Assembly (NCBI GenBank): GCA_029379225.1 | Contig: JAQYWR010000034.1 | Span: forward strand, 27,867-91,866 | Direction of reading: 5' to 3' | Source: Nostoc sp. S4 | Lineage (GTDB): Bacteria; Cyanobacteriota; Cyanobacteriia; Cyanobacteriales; Nostocaceae | Length of the DNA stretch: 64,000 nucleotides | Shown: positions 25,256 to 33,727 of the stretch, piece after piece | Numbering within the stretch: position 1 is the first letter of the stretch | Layout of the letters: the number at the start of each line of letters is the position of its first letter | Notes under the pieces: generated by a model | Told to the model about the DNA's origin: nothing | What the model saw: the letters and a program-made list of their open reading frames with translations, nothing else | Databases searched by the model: none | Program-made: the position numbers and the translations under genes

Positions 25256-26020
25256 ATGAGTCGCTGGACACTGACAGGAAAGAAAGCACTGATTACAGGT
25301 GCCACCAAAGGCATTGGAGTAGCTGTTGCCAATGAGTTTTTATCTCTGGGTGCAGAAGTCATAATTGTGGCACGAAATTCTCAAGATGTGGAGCGACAAG
25401 TGAGTATCTGGCAACAGACTGGATTACCTGCATCTGGGATAACGGCGGATGTTGCAACCTTTGATGGTCGTCAACTAATCCTTGAGCAGGTTAGCAAAAT
25501 CTGGGATGAATTAGACATTCTGGTCAATAATGTTGGAACTAATATTAGTAAAAAACTCACACAATATACGCTAACTGAGTATCAATTCATCATCGAGACA
25601 AACCAGACATCAATTTTTGAAATGTGCCGTCTGTTTTACCCTCTGCTGCAAAAAGGCGAAAACAGTAGCATTGTTAATATCAGTTCTGTGGCAGGTTTAG
25701 TCTCGAATCGTACAGGCGCTCCCTATGGTATGACTAAAGCGGCTATCAATCAACTGACGCGATCGCTATCAGTTGAATGGGCTTCAGATCGTATTAGAGT
25801 AAATACTGTAGCACCTTGGGCTATTCGCACGCCTCTAACCGAGTCTGTACTCGATAACCAAGATTTTCTTAAATTAGTTCTGTCCCAAACACCTATGGGA
25901 AGGGTTGGTCAACCGGAAGAAGTAGCGGGTTTAGTCGCATTTCTTTGTATGTCTGGGGCATCTTTTATTACTGGACAATGTATCACTGTCGATGGTGGAT
26001 TTTTGGCTTTCGGTTTTTAA
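25256..26020 (+). CDS. Short-chain dehydrogenase/reductase (SDR), tropinone-reductase-like
   Basis: This 254-residue classical SDR has the NAD(P) motif TGATKGIG (about 14-21), then LVNNVG (NNxG element), the catalytic serine in NISSVAG, and YGMTK (the YxxxK pair), followed by NTVAPWAIRTPLT and TGQCITVDGG. Arg in VARNSQDV after the second strand favours NADP(H). Tropinone-reductase-like SDRs are numerous and the substrate cannot be deduced. The ATG follows AATTCAA without a strong ribosome site. The rhomboid genes follow on the same strand after 91 bp. Confidence 0.92.
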   Translation: MSRWTLTGKKALITGATKGIGVAVANEFLSLGAEVIIVARNSQDVERQVSIWQQTGLPASGITADVATFDGRQLILEQVSKIWDELDILVNNVGTNISKKLTQYTLTEYQFIIETNQTSIFEMCRLFYPLLQKGENSSIVNISSVAGLVSNRTGAPYGMTKAAINQLTRSLSVEWASDRIRVNTVAPWAIRTPLTESVLDNQDFLKLVLSQTPMGRVGQPEEVAGLVAFLCMSGASFITGQCITVDGGFLAFGF

Positions 26021-26111
26021 GTCTTAAAGTCAAATCTATCCAGGAGGTAGAAGAAACTACTTGTACAATTCAGTAATGTAAAGTTTGTGTCTTAAAACAG
26101 GAAAAACGCTC

Positions 26112-26828
26112 GTGGTTCCCATTAGAGATAATAATCCGACAAAAATCACCCCTTATGTGACTTATGGACTGATTGCTGTCAATGTATTCGCATTTCTTTA
26201 TGAAGCAAGTCTTCCGCCACGAGCATTAAATGGGTTCTTACACCTTGCGGCTGTAGTCCCACGAGAACTTACCTTAAGCTTTACTGGTACATCTCTACAT
26301 CAACCAGTACCAGAGTGGGCAACTTTGATTACCTCACAATTTTTACACGGCGGTTTCTTGCACTTAGCTGGCAATATGTTGTTTCTCTGGATTTTTGGTA
26401 ATAACGTTGAAGATAAATTAGGTCATGCTAAATATTTGGTGTTTTATCTAGCTTGCGGTATTTTGGCATCATTGACCCAGTGGTATTTCGCTCAAGATTC
26501 TAGCATTCCTTCTTTGGGTGCGAGTGGTGCGATCGCAGGTGTGATGGGAGCGTATATTCTTCGCTTTCCCAAAGCTGAAGTTCTCGGTATAGTGCCTTTA
26601 GGGTTTTTCTTCCCGACTTTCCGTGTCCCAGCATATTTCTTTTTGGGATTCTGGTTTCTCCAACAAGCATTCTACGGACTTGCTAGTCTAGAAGCACCCA
26701 CAAACATCGGTATGGAAAGCGGCGGTATTGCCTACTGGGCGCATTCAGGCGGATTTATCTTTGGGGCAATTCTCGGCCCATTATTAGGTTTATTTAGTGA
26801 TAAATCTGAAGAAGAATCTTGGTCATAG
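26112..26828 (+). CDS. Rhomboid-family intramembrane serine protease (copy 1)
   Basis: A six- or seven-helix membrane protease that cleaves substrates within the bilayer. The catalytic serine is in GASGA (Ser138) and the histidine in YWAHSGGF (His211). HLAGNMLFLWIFGNN (about 84-98) holds the conserved His and Asn88 of the oxyanion site. I chose GTG 26112 because AGGAAAAACGCTC precedes it and the paralogue 190 bp downstream has AGGAAAAACATCT before an aligned GTG. The protein is 238 residues. Its natural substrate is unknown. Confidence 0.92.
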   Translation: MVPIRDNNPTKITPYVTYGLIAVNVFAFLYEASLPPRALNGFLHLAAVVPRELTLSFTGTSLHQPVPEWATLITSQFLHGGFLHLAGNMLFLWIFGNNVEDKLGHAKYLVFYLACGILASLTQWYFAQDSSIPSLGASGAIAGVMGAYILRFPKAEVLGIVPLGFFFPTFRVPAYFFLGFWFLQQAFYGLASLEAPTNIGMESGGIAYWAHSGGFIFGAILGPLLGLFSDKSEEESWS

Positions 26829-27018
26829 TAGTTCTCAGTAGTTTTCTATTGTTAAGCTCATCTCACTCCTACAAAGGGTGAGATTTTGTATTATTTATCC
26901 TTTGGAATAATTGTTGAGATATTTTTGCCAAACTATTCTGAGTTAAAATAATTAAACTCAACAACTGCTAGTAATACAAGTTATATTACATTTAGTCAAT
27001 AATTTAGGAAAAACATCT

Positions 27019-27690
27019 GTGTTTCCTCTTTACGATGAAAATCCTACGCGAATCACCCCGTATTTCACCTACGGGTTAATTGGCATGAATATTTTAGTTT
27101 TTATTCATGAGGTAAGTCTGTCAAATGCCCAATTAAATCAGTTTTTAAGTCAGTATGCGGTAATTCCTCAAGAGTTAACCACCAATTTATCTGGGGAATG
27201 GATAACACTAATTACGTCGCAATTCTTACACGGTGGATGGTGGCACTTAATTTCAAATATGGTGTTTCTCTGGGTTTTTGGCAACAATATTGAAGATCGT
27301 TTAGGTCATTTTAAATATTTAATTTTTTATTTGACATGTGGTGCCTTAGCTGCATTGTGCCAATGGTTTATCGGCGTCAATTCTGAGATTCCTTCCTTGG
27401 GAGCAAGTGGGGCAATTTCTGGAGTTTTGGGTGCATACATTATTCGCTTTCCCCACGCGAGAGTGATGACTTTAGTATTTTTGGGGATTTTCATCACCAC
27501 CATTAGAATTCCAGCATTAGTAATAATAGGACTTTTCTTTGTACAAAATGTGATATCCGGACTTGCAAGTCTGCAAGCAGCCGCGCACATGAGTGTGGAA
27601 ACTGGTGGAGTTGCCTACTGGGCACACATCGGTGGTTTTGTTTTTGGAATAATTCTTGCTCCCATATTTGGATTGTTTAGACGTGACTAA
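27019..27690 (+). CDS. Rhomboid-family intramembrane serine protease (copy 2)
   Basis: This 223-residue tandem paralogue has the same layout: HLISNMVFLWVFGNN with Asn80, GASGA with Ser130 and YWAHIGGF with His203, so it should be active. It lacks an insertion of about 10 residues that copy 1 carries between the first helix and the HGG motif (SFTGTSLHQPVPE region). The GTG start at 27019 follows AGGAAAAACATCT. The 190-bp spacer is AT-rich, so a separate promoter is possible. The end converges with the polysaccharide locus. Confidence 0.92.
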   Translation: MFPLYDENPTRITPYFTYGLIGMNILVFIHEVSLSNAQLNQFLSQYAVIPQELTTNLSGEWITLITSQFLHGGWWHLISNMVFLWVFGNNIEDRLGHFKYLIFYLTCGALAALCQWFIGVNSEIPSLGASGAISGVLGAYIIRFPHARVMTLVFLGIFITTIRIPALVIIGLFFVQNVISGLASLQAAAHMSVETGGVAYWAHIGGFVFGIILAPIFGLFRRD

Positions 27691-27769
27691 TGGTCATTTG
27701 TCATTTGTAAGTGGGGACAGAGCATTGGACATTGATTATTCTTCCCATTCCCCCCACTCCCGATTTTTT

Positions 27770-29944
27770 CTATATTTTCCTCGCACCTGCTGAAACTTCT
27801 TCTGATTCTTCAACATTTTCTGCTTCTACTTCCGATGAAAAGGTAGGTGCAGGTAGAGAAACGATGATATCAGCCCCATTAATAATCGCTCCTAGTAACC
27901 CTAGTTCCGATTCAACCAATTGGTCGATCGCTTCGCCTAGCATATTCTCTTCTGTATAATGTGGTCGCGCCACTAGTACCATGCCATCGCTATAGGGTTG
28001 GATTAACAATGGGTCATTAGATAAACTCAACGGACTAGTATCTAATATCACTAAATCAAAACGCTCGCGGACATCATCCATCAACCGCCGGATTTCGCTT
28101 GATTCGAGAATAGCAGCGGATTGCCGCACAGGACCGGGGCTGGGAAGAATGTATAAATTTTCTACATCAGGAACTAAACGAATACATTCACTCAAGTCAG
28201 CGTAATAACGCAGGGGTTCAATGGTGGCCTCAGGATCGGGAATTACTTTCAAGGACGTACAACGAGAAGGCGATCGCAAATCTGTTTCAATAATTAAAGT
28301 TCTTTTCCCAGCACGAGCAGAAGCAATACCCAAGTTATAAGCACTAGCCGTTTTACCCTCTAGGCTACTGGTACTAGTAATTAATACTACCTTTAAGGTC
28401 TTACCACCAATCCGCCGCAGATTACTACGGAACTTTTCATAAAACTCCAAATAGGGAGAATCTGGGGAAAGTACCACTGGTACTGCTTCTTTATCGAGAT
28501 CGTCAACTAGCATTAAAGGCAACTCTCCCAATAGTGGCACTTCCCGTTGTTTGAGGCTCTCGCGGATATCTTCTCTGGTTTTGAAAGTCCCTTCCAACGA
28601 TCCCAATAAAAATATCACCCCGCCACCAACCAACACACCCAAGAAAGCACCTACAGCTAGGGTAATAGGTACACTCTTAGGCGGTTTGATGTCGGGAATA
28701 ACTGTCGGCCGTCTGGCAACGCTGAGACTGCTGGTAGTTTCTGCCTCTGCGGTTTTCGCATCAGTTAGCTTCGCCTGCATTTGGTCATAGATGGCTTTTT
28801 TAAGTCCAACCTCCTGTTCCAAACGTCCTCGCTCTAATTGCTTATTGGGTATCAAGGAATACTCTTGTCTCAGTCGCGCTTCTTGTTGAATTTCTTGAGC
28901 TAGTTGTTGTTGGAGTGTCTCCCGTTGAGTTTGCAAAGCCACCATTTGGTTTGCCAACTGTTGGCGGGCTGGATCTAAACTCGATGAAGTGCGAATACCA
29001 GCAATATTACCCCGAAGTGGAGCCGCCATCCCATTACCACCTAACACTTCAGCAGCACGTTGTTGCAGTAATTCTTCAGCAGCTTGTTTTTGACGCTGCA
29101 ACTGAATCATGGTTGGGTGTTCGGGTCGTAAATCTTTCTTGAGCAAAGCCATTTGCGACTCTGCTTGATAAATTTGCGATCGCAAGTTGGCAATAATCGG
29201 ATCGGCACTCAAAGCCGAAGAAATATAAGCTTGTCCGACTGTTAAACCTAACTTATTTTGTAAACTGCGAATTTGTCCATCAACCCCAGATATGGTTAAT
29301 TGAATTTGCCGTTGGAGATTTTGACTAGCAGTAACGGCGCTGAGCAAACTGCCATTTTCAGCTGCTAATATTGCCGTGCGCTCAATGCGATCGTACTGTT
29401 CCAACTTCTTTTCAGCAATTTGCAATTCCCGTTTAGCTTGTGGTAAGCGATCGTTAATTTTTTCAATAATTGCTTGTAATCGCCCAGTATTGATGTCATT
29501 ACTCAACTTGATCATTGATTGCATCAACTGCGCCAACACCTCTATAGCTCTTTTGGGGTCAGTATCTACATATTTCAGTTCAAAGGTAGTAGATTCTAAT
29601 TCTCCTGTCCTAACGTTTTTTTTAGGTAGAGAAAGGACAACACTTGCACCAAGTTGTTTCGGTTTAATATTTACTCTCTCTGCTACTGCTGCAATTATCT
29701 GGTTTGATAATAAAACTTCCTCATTGAGTTCCTTACCTTGCTGTTGGATTTCACTACCAGTTGCAGAGAAAGAAACTGGTGGCCCAGCATAACTAAGGGC
29801 AGCAGATGCTATGTAACTAGGAGCTGGTTCTGGTTGCATAGCCACCACCGTTGACCCCGCTACAATTAAACCAAAACTAGCTAGTCCAATCCACTTGTAT
29901 TTTTCAAAAGCAATAAGATAGCGTTTAACAATTGGTGGGGTCAT
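27770..29944 (-). CDS. Wzc/GumC-like polysaccharide co-polymerase with CpsD-type ATPase domain
   Basis: This 724-residue inner-membrane protein controls polymerisation and export of an extracellular polysaccharide. A first membrane helix (about 16-34) begins a Wzz domain with long coiled coils (about 150-400, e.g. REIQIAEKKLEQY-like). The second helix (about 428-450, ITLAVGAFLGVLVGGG) leads to a BY-kinase-type P-loop domain: SSLEGKT at 526-532, ETDLRSP at 553-559 (Walker A') and FDLVILDTSP at 629-638 (Walker B). The P-loop lacks the usual PGEGKS Pro-Gly, and the C-terminus has no tyrosine cluster, so tyrosine autophosphorylation is doubtful. It is last in the locus after the export protein. 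Confidence 0.88.
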   Translation of the reverse strand: MTPPIVKRYLIAFEKYKWIGLASFGLIVAGSTVVAMQPEPAPSYIASAALSYAGPPVSFSATGSEIQQQGKELNEEVLLSNQIIAAVAERVNIKPKQLGASVVLSLPKKNVRTGELESTTFELKYVDTDPKRAIEVLAQLMQSMIKLSNDINTGRLQAIIEKINDRLPQAKRELQIAEKKLEQYDRIERTAILAAENGSLLSAVTASQNLQRQIQLTISGVDGQIRSLQNKLGLTVGQAYISSALSADPIIANLRSQIYQAESQMALLKKDLRPEHPTMIQLQRQKQAAEELLQQRAAEVLGGNGMAAPLRGNIAGIRTSSSLDPARQQLANQMVALQTQRETLQQQLAQEIQQEARLRQEYSLIPNKQLERGRLEQEVGLKKAIYDQMQAKLTDAKTAEAETTSSLSVARRPTVIPDIKPPKSVPITLAVGAFLGVLVGGGVIFLLGSLEGTFKTREDIRESLKQREVPLLGELPLMLVDDLDKEAVPVVLSPDSPYLEFYEKFRSNLRRIGGKTLKVVLITSTSSLEGKTASAYNLGIASARAGKRTLIIETDLRSPSRCTSLKVIPDPEATIEPLRYYADLSECIRLVPDVENLYILPSPGPVRQSAAILESSEIRRLMDDVRERFDLVILDTSPLSLSNDPLLIQPYSDGMVLVARPHYTEENMLGEAIDQLVESELGLLGAIINGADIIVSLPAPTFSSEVEAENVEESEEVSAGARKI

Positions 29945-30041
29945 GGCAGAGGCGTATAGTTAGTCATTTATCATTAGTCATTAGTCATTAGGTATTGGTT
30001 ATTCCCATCTCCCTAATCTCTTCACTCCCTAGTTACTAATT

Positions 30042-31403
30042 TTAACGACCGCCGAAGTCATCAAAAAATCGGAGAAAGGATTGGACATTAAAAAAGGGTT
30101 GAGTAATGGTACTCAAGAAATTAGTAATTCTACCGATCAGGTTCCGACCAACAACAATAACATCATTATCTTGAAGTGGCACGTTTTGAGATGCATCGCC
30201 TCCCAGAGCTTTTTTAGCATCAAGTTTTTGAGTAACAGCTTTGCCTCGTTCCGGATCGAAGCGAACCAAGGCGATATCGCGGAGGTTGGCTGTGTCAAGA
30301 TTTACTCCTCCCAAAGCATCTACAAATGTACTGCCATTGGGCAGGGCTTGAGTAGAAAGACCTCCCGCCGCGTAGTTTAAAACTCGGACTCTAATCTGTG
30401 GTGTGGCTAAGGACGAACGTGCTACCAAATTGCGGTCATAACCGTCATCATTGCCGACTTCACGACGAGGTACAACGATCGCATCTCCGTCTTGTAAGCG
30501 TAAATTAGGGATTGAACCACCATTTTGCAGTGTTGCATACAAGTCAATAGTTTGCGAAACCACTGACCCATCAATTAACTTGCGACGTATTTGCACTTGT
30601 CGGAGGTCTGCATTCACCGTTGAACCACCAGATATTAACAAAGCATCAGCAATGCGGGGTGTTGGTGAATTGATTGGATAAATTCCTGGTCGAAATATTT
30701 CCCCGCTAATCGTAACTTGGACTGGTCGCGCTCCTAGCAAGGATACTACCACGATCGGTTCTACAAAAATTCGACTTAAAGCCAAGCGAATTTTTTCTTG
30801 AGCTTCTTCTAGAGTTAAACCTTGTAATGATACCGTTCCTACTTGCGGCACTACAACGTTGCCTTCTGGACTGATTACAGCTTGAAAAGCAAAATCTTGA
30901 CGCTGGCTTGCTAGCGCTAAAACTATTACCGGATCTACAACATAACGATTTAAACCCGAGCGAATTTTTTCTTGAGCTTCTTCCAGAGTTAAACCTTGCA
31001 AGGAAACTGTTCCCAGTAACGGTACGACAATGTTACCTTCTGGATTAATTACAGCTTGAAAGCTTAACTCTGGAAAGCGCTGAACCGAAACGCTAATTCC
31101 ATCTCCAATTCCTAAGCGATAGGGACCAGGAGGGCGCTGAAGCACAACACCAATTGTATCTCCTGGTCCTAAAAAGTAGCGGCTCAGTTGAGGCGAAGTT
31201 TCATTATTTGCACTTGGAGGTACAACGTCCTCAGTACCCGGCACAGGGAAAGGGGGTTGCCCTTGAGATGGGAAAGGCTGAGCAACAACAATTTGGGTAG
31301 GTGTTGTTAACAAAACCCCTACTTGAAGACTAACAAAACACAGGGCGCTGAATGCACGCGTATAAGAGTTAGCAGTTATCAACATCGGTGCAGGAAAACT
31401 CAT
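30042..31403 (-). CDS. Outer-membrane polysaccharide export protein (Wza/OPX family) with duplicated segment
   Basis: The protein forms or gates the outer-membrane exit for capsule or exopolysaccharide. Its 453 residues start with a signal peptide (to about VVAQ at 42). A polysaccharide-export domain follows (YFLGPGDTIGV at about 76), then SLBB domains (VQVTISGEIFRPGIYPI and later IRVRVLNYAAGG). Residues 115-150 and 173-208 are near-identical (FQAVI-PEGN-VVP-GTVSLQGLTLEEAQEKIR), so part of the export domain is tandemly repeated at a 58-residue period. It is 97 bp upstream of the co-polymerase on the same strand, which supports function as a pair. No lipobox was obvious. Confidence 0.9.
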   Translation of the reverse strand: MSFPAPMLITANSYTRAFSALCFVSLQVGVLLTTPTQIVVAQPFPSQGQPPFPVPGTEDVVPPSANNETSPQLSRYFLGPGDTIGVVLQRPPGPYRLGIGDGISVSVQRFPELSFQAVINPEGNIVVPLLGTVSLQGLTLEEAQEKIRSGLNRYVVDPVIVLALASQRQDFAFQAVISPEGNVVVPQVGTVSLQGLTLEEAQEKIRLALSRIFVEPIVVVSLLGARPVQVTISGEIFRPGIYPINSPTPRIADALLISGGSTVNADLRQVQIRRKLIDGSVVSQTIDLYATLQNGGSIPNLRLQDGDAIVVPRREVGNDDGYDRNLVARSSLATPQIRVRVLNYAAGGLSTQALPNGSTFVDALGGVNLDTANLRDIALVRFDPERGKAVTQKLDAKKALGGDASQNVPLQDNDVIVVGRNLIGRITNFLSTITQPFFNVQSFLRFFDDFGGR

Positions 31404-31615
31404 GTAAGAATATAGTCGCGCCCATTCGTTATTCTACCTAAAAATGTCATCAATGTCTCTTTTGTCTGCAAGTATTTACCAAGAAAAAGCTGAAAAATTG
31501 TGTCAATTTTAATTTCTAACTTCATATTTTAAACATCTTTTAACTCAGTTTCAGCTATAGAGCGATCGCACAAATACTTCTTTAAGTTTCTGCACAAATG
31601 TAACTGTGACATAAT

Positions 31616-32335
31616 CTACATAAAAGCCATTAATGCAGCTTGCACCGTTTCACCTATAGACTCGGCTAGAGGCCAAGATGTTTCTACTTGTCCCAAAGGT
31701 TCCATTGGAATTAAAATACTCACGCTTACCCAAGGAGTGCGCTGCTTACGCCATTGTGCTAATTGGTCTGCCACAAACCAGTTTAAAGGTGATGGATTTC
31801 CACTGTTTGGCATAGCGTACCATTGTAAGACAGCAAAGGTTTGCTGTTGTGTGGAGGCGCGAAAAAACCTAGCTTCTACTTTTGTTTCAACATTAGAAGC
31901 CAACTTCAGAGACGGTTTGACACTAAATTCAGCACCACGATATTGAGCTACGTCCCATTGTCCCCAACGTGACCTTCCCCAGCCGTTAACCTCTGTCCAC
32001 TCTACCTCTGGTTGATCCATAGGGCCGTTTTGCGGCAACAAAAGTAGAATTGCCTGAGTTTCGGAGCCTACTTTTTTAATTACCTGCAAAGACCATTTAT
32101 GTTCGCCAATTTGCTGTTCTGTTTGTTCAACAGTTTGCCAACCGGGAATAGTTAACCCAGTCTTGCGGATTTGCCTTAATTCCTTAAGATTAGCCACAGG
32201 TGGCGGCTGTTTCCATTGCCAGTGTCCTGTTAGGTATCCGGGAACCCCTCCCATCACCAAAAGTACTAGCAATAACAAAAGTGCTGCTACCTGACTCAAT
32301 TGGTTTTGTTTAAAAAATTTAGAGAAGGAAATCAT
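31616..32335 (-). CDS. Cyanoexosortase B system-associated protein
   Basis: This 239-residue protein has one N-terminal membrane helix (LSQVAALLLLLVLLVMGGVPGYL) and a periplasmic domain rich in Trp (TIPGWQTVEQ, WGRSRWGQWDV). I recognise it as the partner found next to cyanoexosortase B, similar to the EpsI-like factors of exosortase loci; its biochemical role is unknown. I start at ATG 32335; an upstream in-frame TTG adds five residues. It follows crtB on the same strand, but a 132-bp foldback repeat sits in the 323-bp spacer between them. Confidence 0.8.
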   Translation of the reverse strand: MISFSKFFKQNQLSQVAALLLLLVLLVMGGVPGYLTGHWQWKQPPPVANLKELRQIRKTGLTIPGWQTVEQTEQQIGEHKWSLQVIKKVGSETQAILLLLPQNGPMDQPEVEWTEVNGWGRSRWGQWDVAQYRGAEFSVKPSLKLASNVETKVEARFFRASTQQQTFAVLQWYAMPNSGNPSPLNWFVADQLAQWRKQRTPWVSVSILIPMEPLGQVETSWPLAESIGETVQAALMAFM

Positions 32336-32460
32336 CAGTAAAATTTGCAATACTTAGGCAAAATTTTACTTTAAAAAATCACACTATGAGTTCGGTGATA
32401 TTTAGGACTTATCTGGGAAATGGGGAGATGAGGCAGATGGGGAAGAGGAAGTCAAAAGGC

Positions 32461-32592
32461 AATATGCTTGGGTTAAGCCTAAAAAATAAATTGCATAGGT
32501 TGGGTTGAGGAATGAAACCCAACATTTTCGAGCATTTGTTGGGTTTGGTTTTGTTCAATCCAATCAACAATTATCCTTAACCCAAGCGTATT
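32461..32592. mobile_element. MITE-like foldback element with 17-bp terminal inverted repeats
   Basis: AATATGCTTGGGTTAAG at 32461-32477 pairs with CTTAACCCAAGCGTATT at 32576-32592 (one G-T wobble), enclosing a further imperfect inverted repeat with GTTGGGTTGAGG and GAAACCCAAC segments. The whole element can fold into one long hairpin. It carries no ORF. A clear target-site duplication is not visible. Confidence 0.65.
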
Positions 32593-32658
32593 AAGTCAAA
32601 AAGTAAAAGGCAAAAGTAAAAACAAAAGAATACAAGTGCGTTTTTACTTTTTAATGCC

Positions 32659-33546
32659 CTATACCCCATCCTCAATTTCTTCAGATACAGAGAAATAGTT
32701 ATTAATCCAATTAAGTAAAGGCACTAATGACACCAGCATACAAGCAGAGTATAGATCGCCGCCCCAACCCTCATGAAGCCATTTAAAAGCCGCTTCTTGA
32801 CCTGTACCATGAAAGAAAGTCAGTAAGGTATTACGAATAATGTTGGCAGTAATACTAACGACTACACCAATAGATAAAAACGAGATAGTTGTGCGGCGTG
32901 AAGATAACGCTCCTGTCCAATAAAGCAACATCAAGCCAACATAGAGAGTAGTAAATAACATTTTCAATCCCGCACAATAGGGGGCGACTTCCACAATTCG
33001 TCCTCCTACGTAGAGATTTATCTCATCTACAGTTACTTCCATACCAAACTGATTGAGTATGAAGCCTGCGGTACCAGCAATGAAGCTTTGAAGAGGCAAG
33101 GTATAGGGAGCAATCAGGTAGGGTACTGCTGTCGGGGTTGCCAGAAATACCAGTAGCAACGGAAATGCTTGTAATCGCAAACCTGATATTCCTTTAAACC
33201 ACAAGCATAATCCTGCTAGGATAACGGGCAGCGAAAGGTTAACCCACTCTCTAACACCGCTCAGATAAAATACTCCTCCTAATAACAGCAAAACACCGCC
33301 CAAAGGATGGATAGTATCTGGTAAATGTGCCCACTGTTTTCGCTTCAACCAGCCCAAATAAGCGGCAAATGGTAGACCAATAATCCCATGACTGAAATAT
33401 TCATGTTCTGTACTAATATTCTTGTGTAGCCAACCATCGAGCCAATGTAGCAATATAGGAGCATAAAGCAGCAGCAAAACGCCTAAAATGGCTAAATTTA
33501 ACAAGCCTGACACGTTTCTATTTTTAATTTGTTGCTGGAGTGCCAT
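32659..33546 (-). CDS. crtB: Cyanoexosortase B
   Basis: This 295-residue integral membrane transpeptidase-like enzyme has about eight helices and is expected to recognise C-terminal PEP-CTERM-type sorting tails of surface proteins. The exosortase triad is present: Cys191 in VAPYCAGLKML, Arg238 in ANIIRNTLL and His258 in WLHEGWGG. Length and the HEYFSHGIIGLPF segment (about 48-60) agree with the cyanobacterial CrtB group (not the carotenoid gene of the same symbol). Its neighbours (partner protein, polysaccharide export, co-polymerase, aminotransferase) are the usual exosortase/EPS context. A target protein with a clear PEP tail is not in the window. Confidence 0.88.
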   Translation of the reverse strand: MALQQQIKNRNVSGLLNLAILGVLLLLYAPILLHWLDGWLHKNISTEHEYFSHGIIGLPFAAYLGWLKRKQWAHLPDTIHPLGGVLLLLGGVFYLSGVREWVNLSLPVILAGLCLWFKGISGLRLQAFPLLLVFLATPTAVPYLIAPYTLPLQSFIAGTAGFILNQFGMEVTVDEINLYVGGRIVEVAPYCAGLKMLFTTLYVGLMLLYWTGALSSRRTTISFLSIGVVVSITANIIRNTLLTFFHGTGQEAAFKWLHEGWGGDLYSACMLVSLVPLLNWINNYFSVSEEIEDGV

Positions 33547-33596
33547 GATTTTAATTAATTATTGGTCATTAGTCTTCTGTTACAAAGTTACGAGCA

Positions 33597-33668
33597 AAGG
33601 AAACCCCCGCTCAACGCCACTTGCTTTCCGACGCAGGGCGCTGAGGTAGCAGTGGCTCGATGCGCTTT
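33597..33668. repeat. Dispersed GC-richer repeat, copy B (related copy at 1711-1800)
   Basis: GGAAACC-CCGCTCAACGCCA, TTCCGACGCA, GGCGCTGAGGTAGCA and TGGCTCGA match copy A in order. This copy is shorter in the middle. It lies between the exosortase and the aminotransferase gene, flanked by STRR heptamers. Confidence 0.8.
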
Positions 33669-33727
33669 GTCGTTAGTCATTTGTCATTTATTTAAAACTA
33701 ATGCCTTATGCTCTGTTTGCCCAATGA

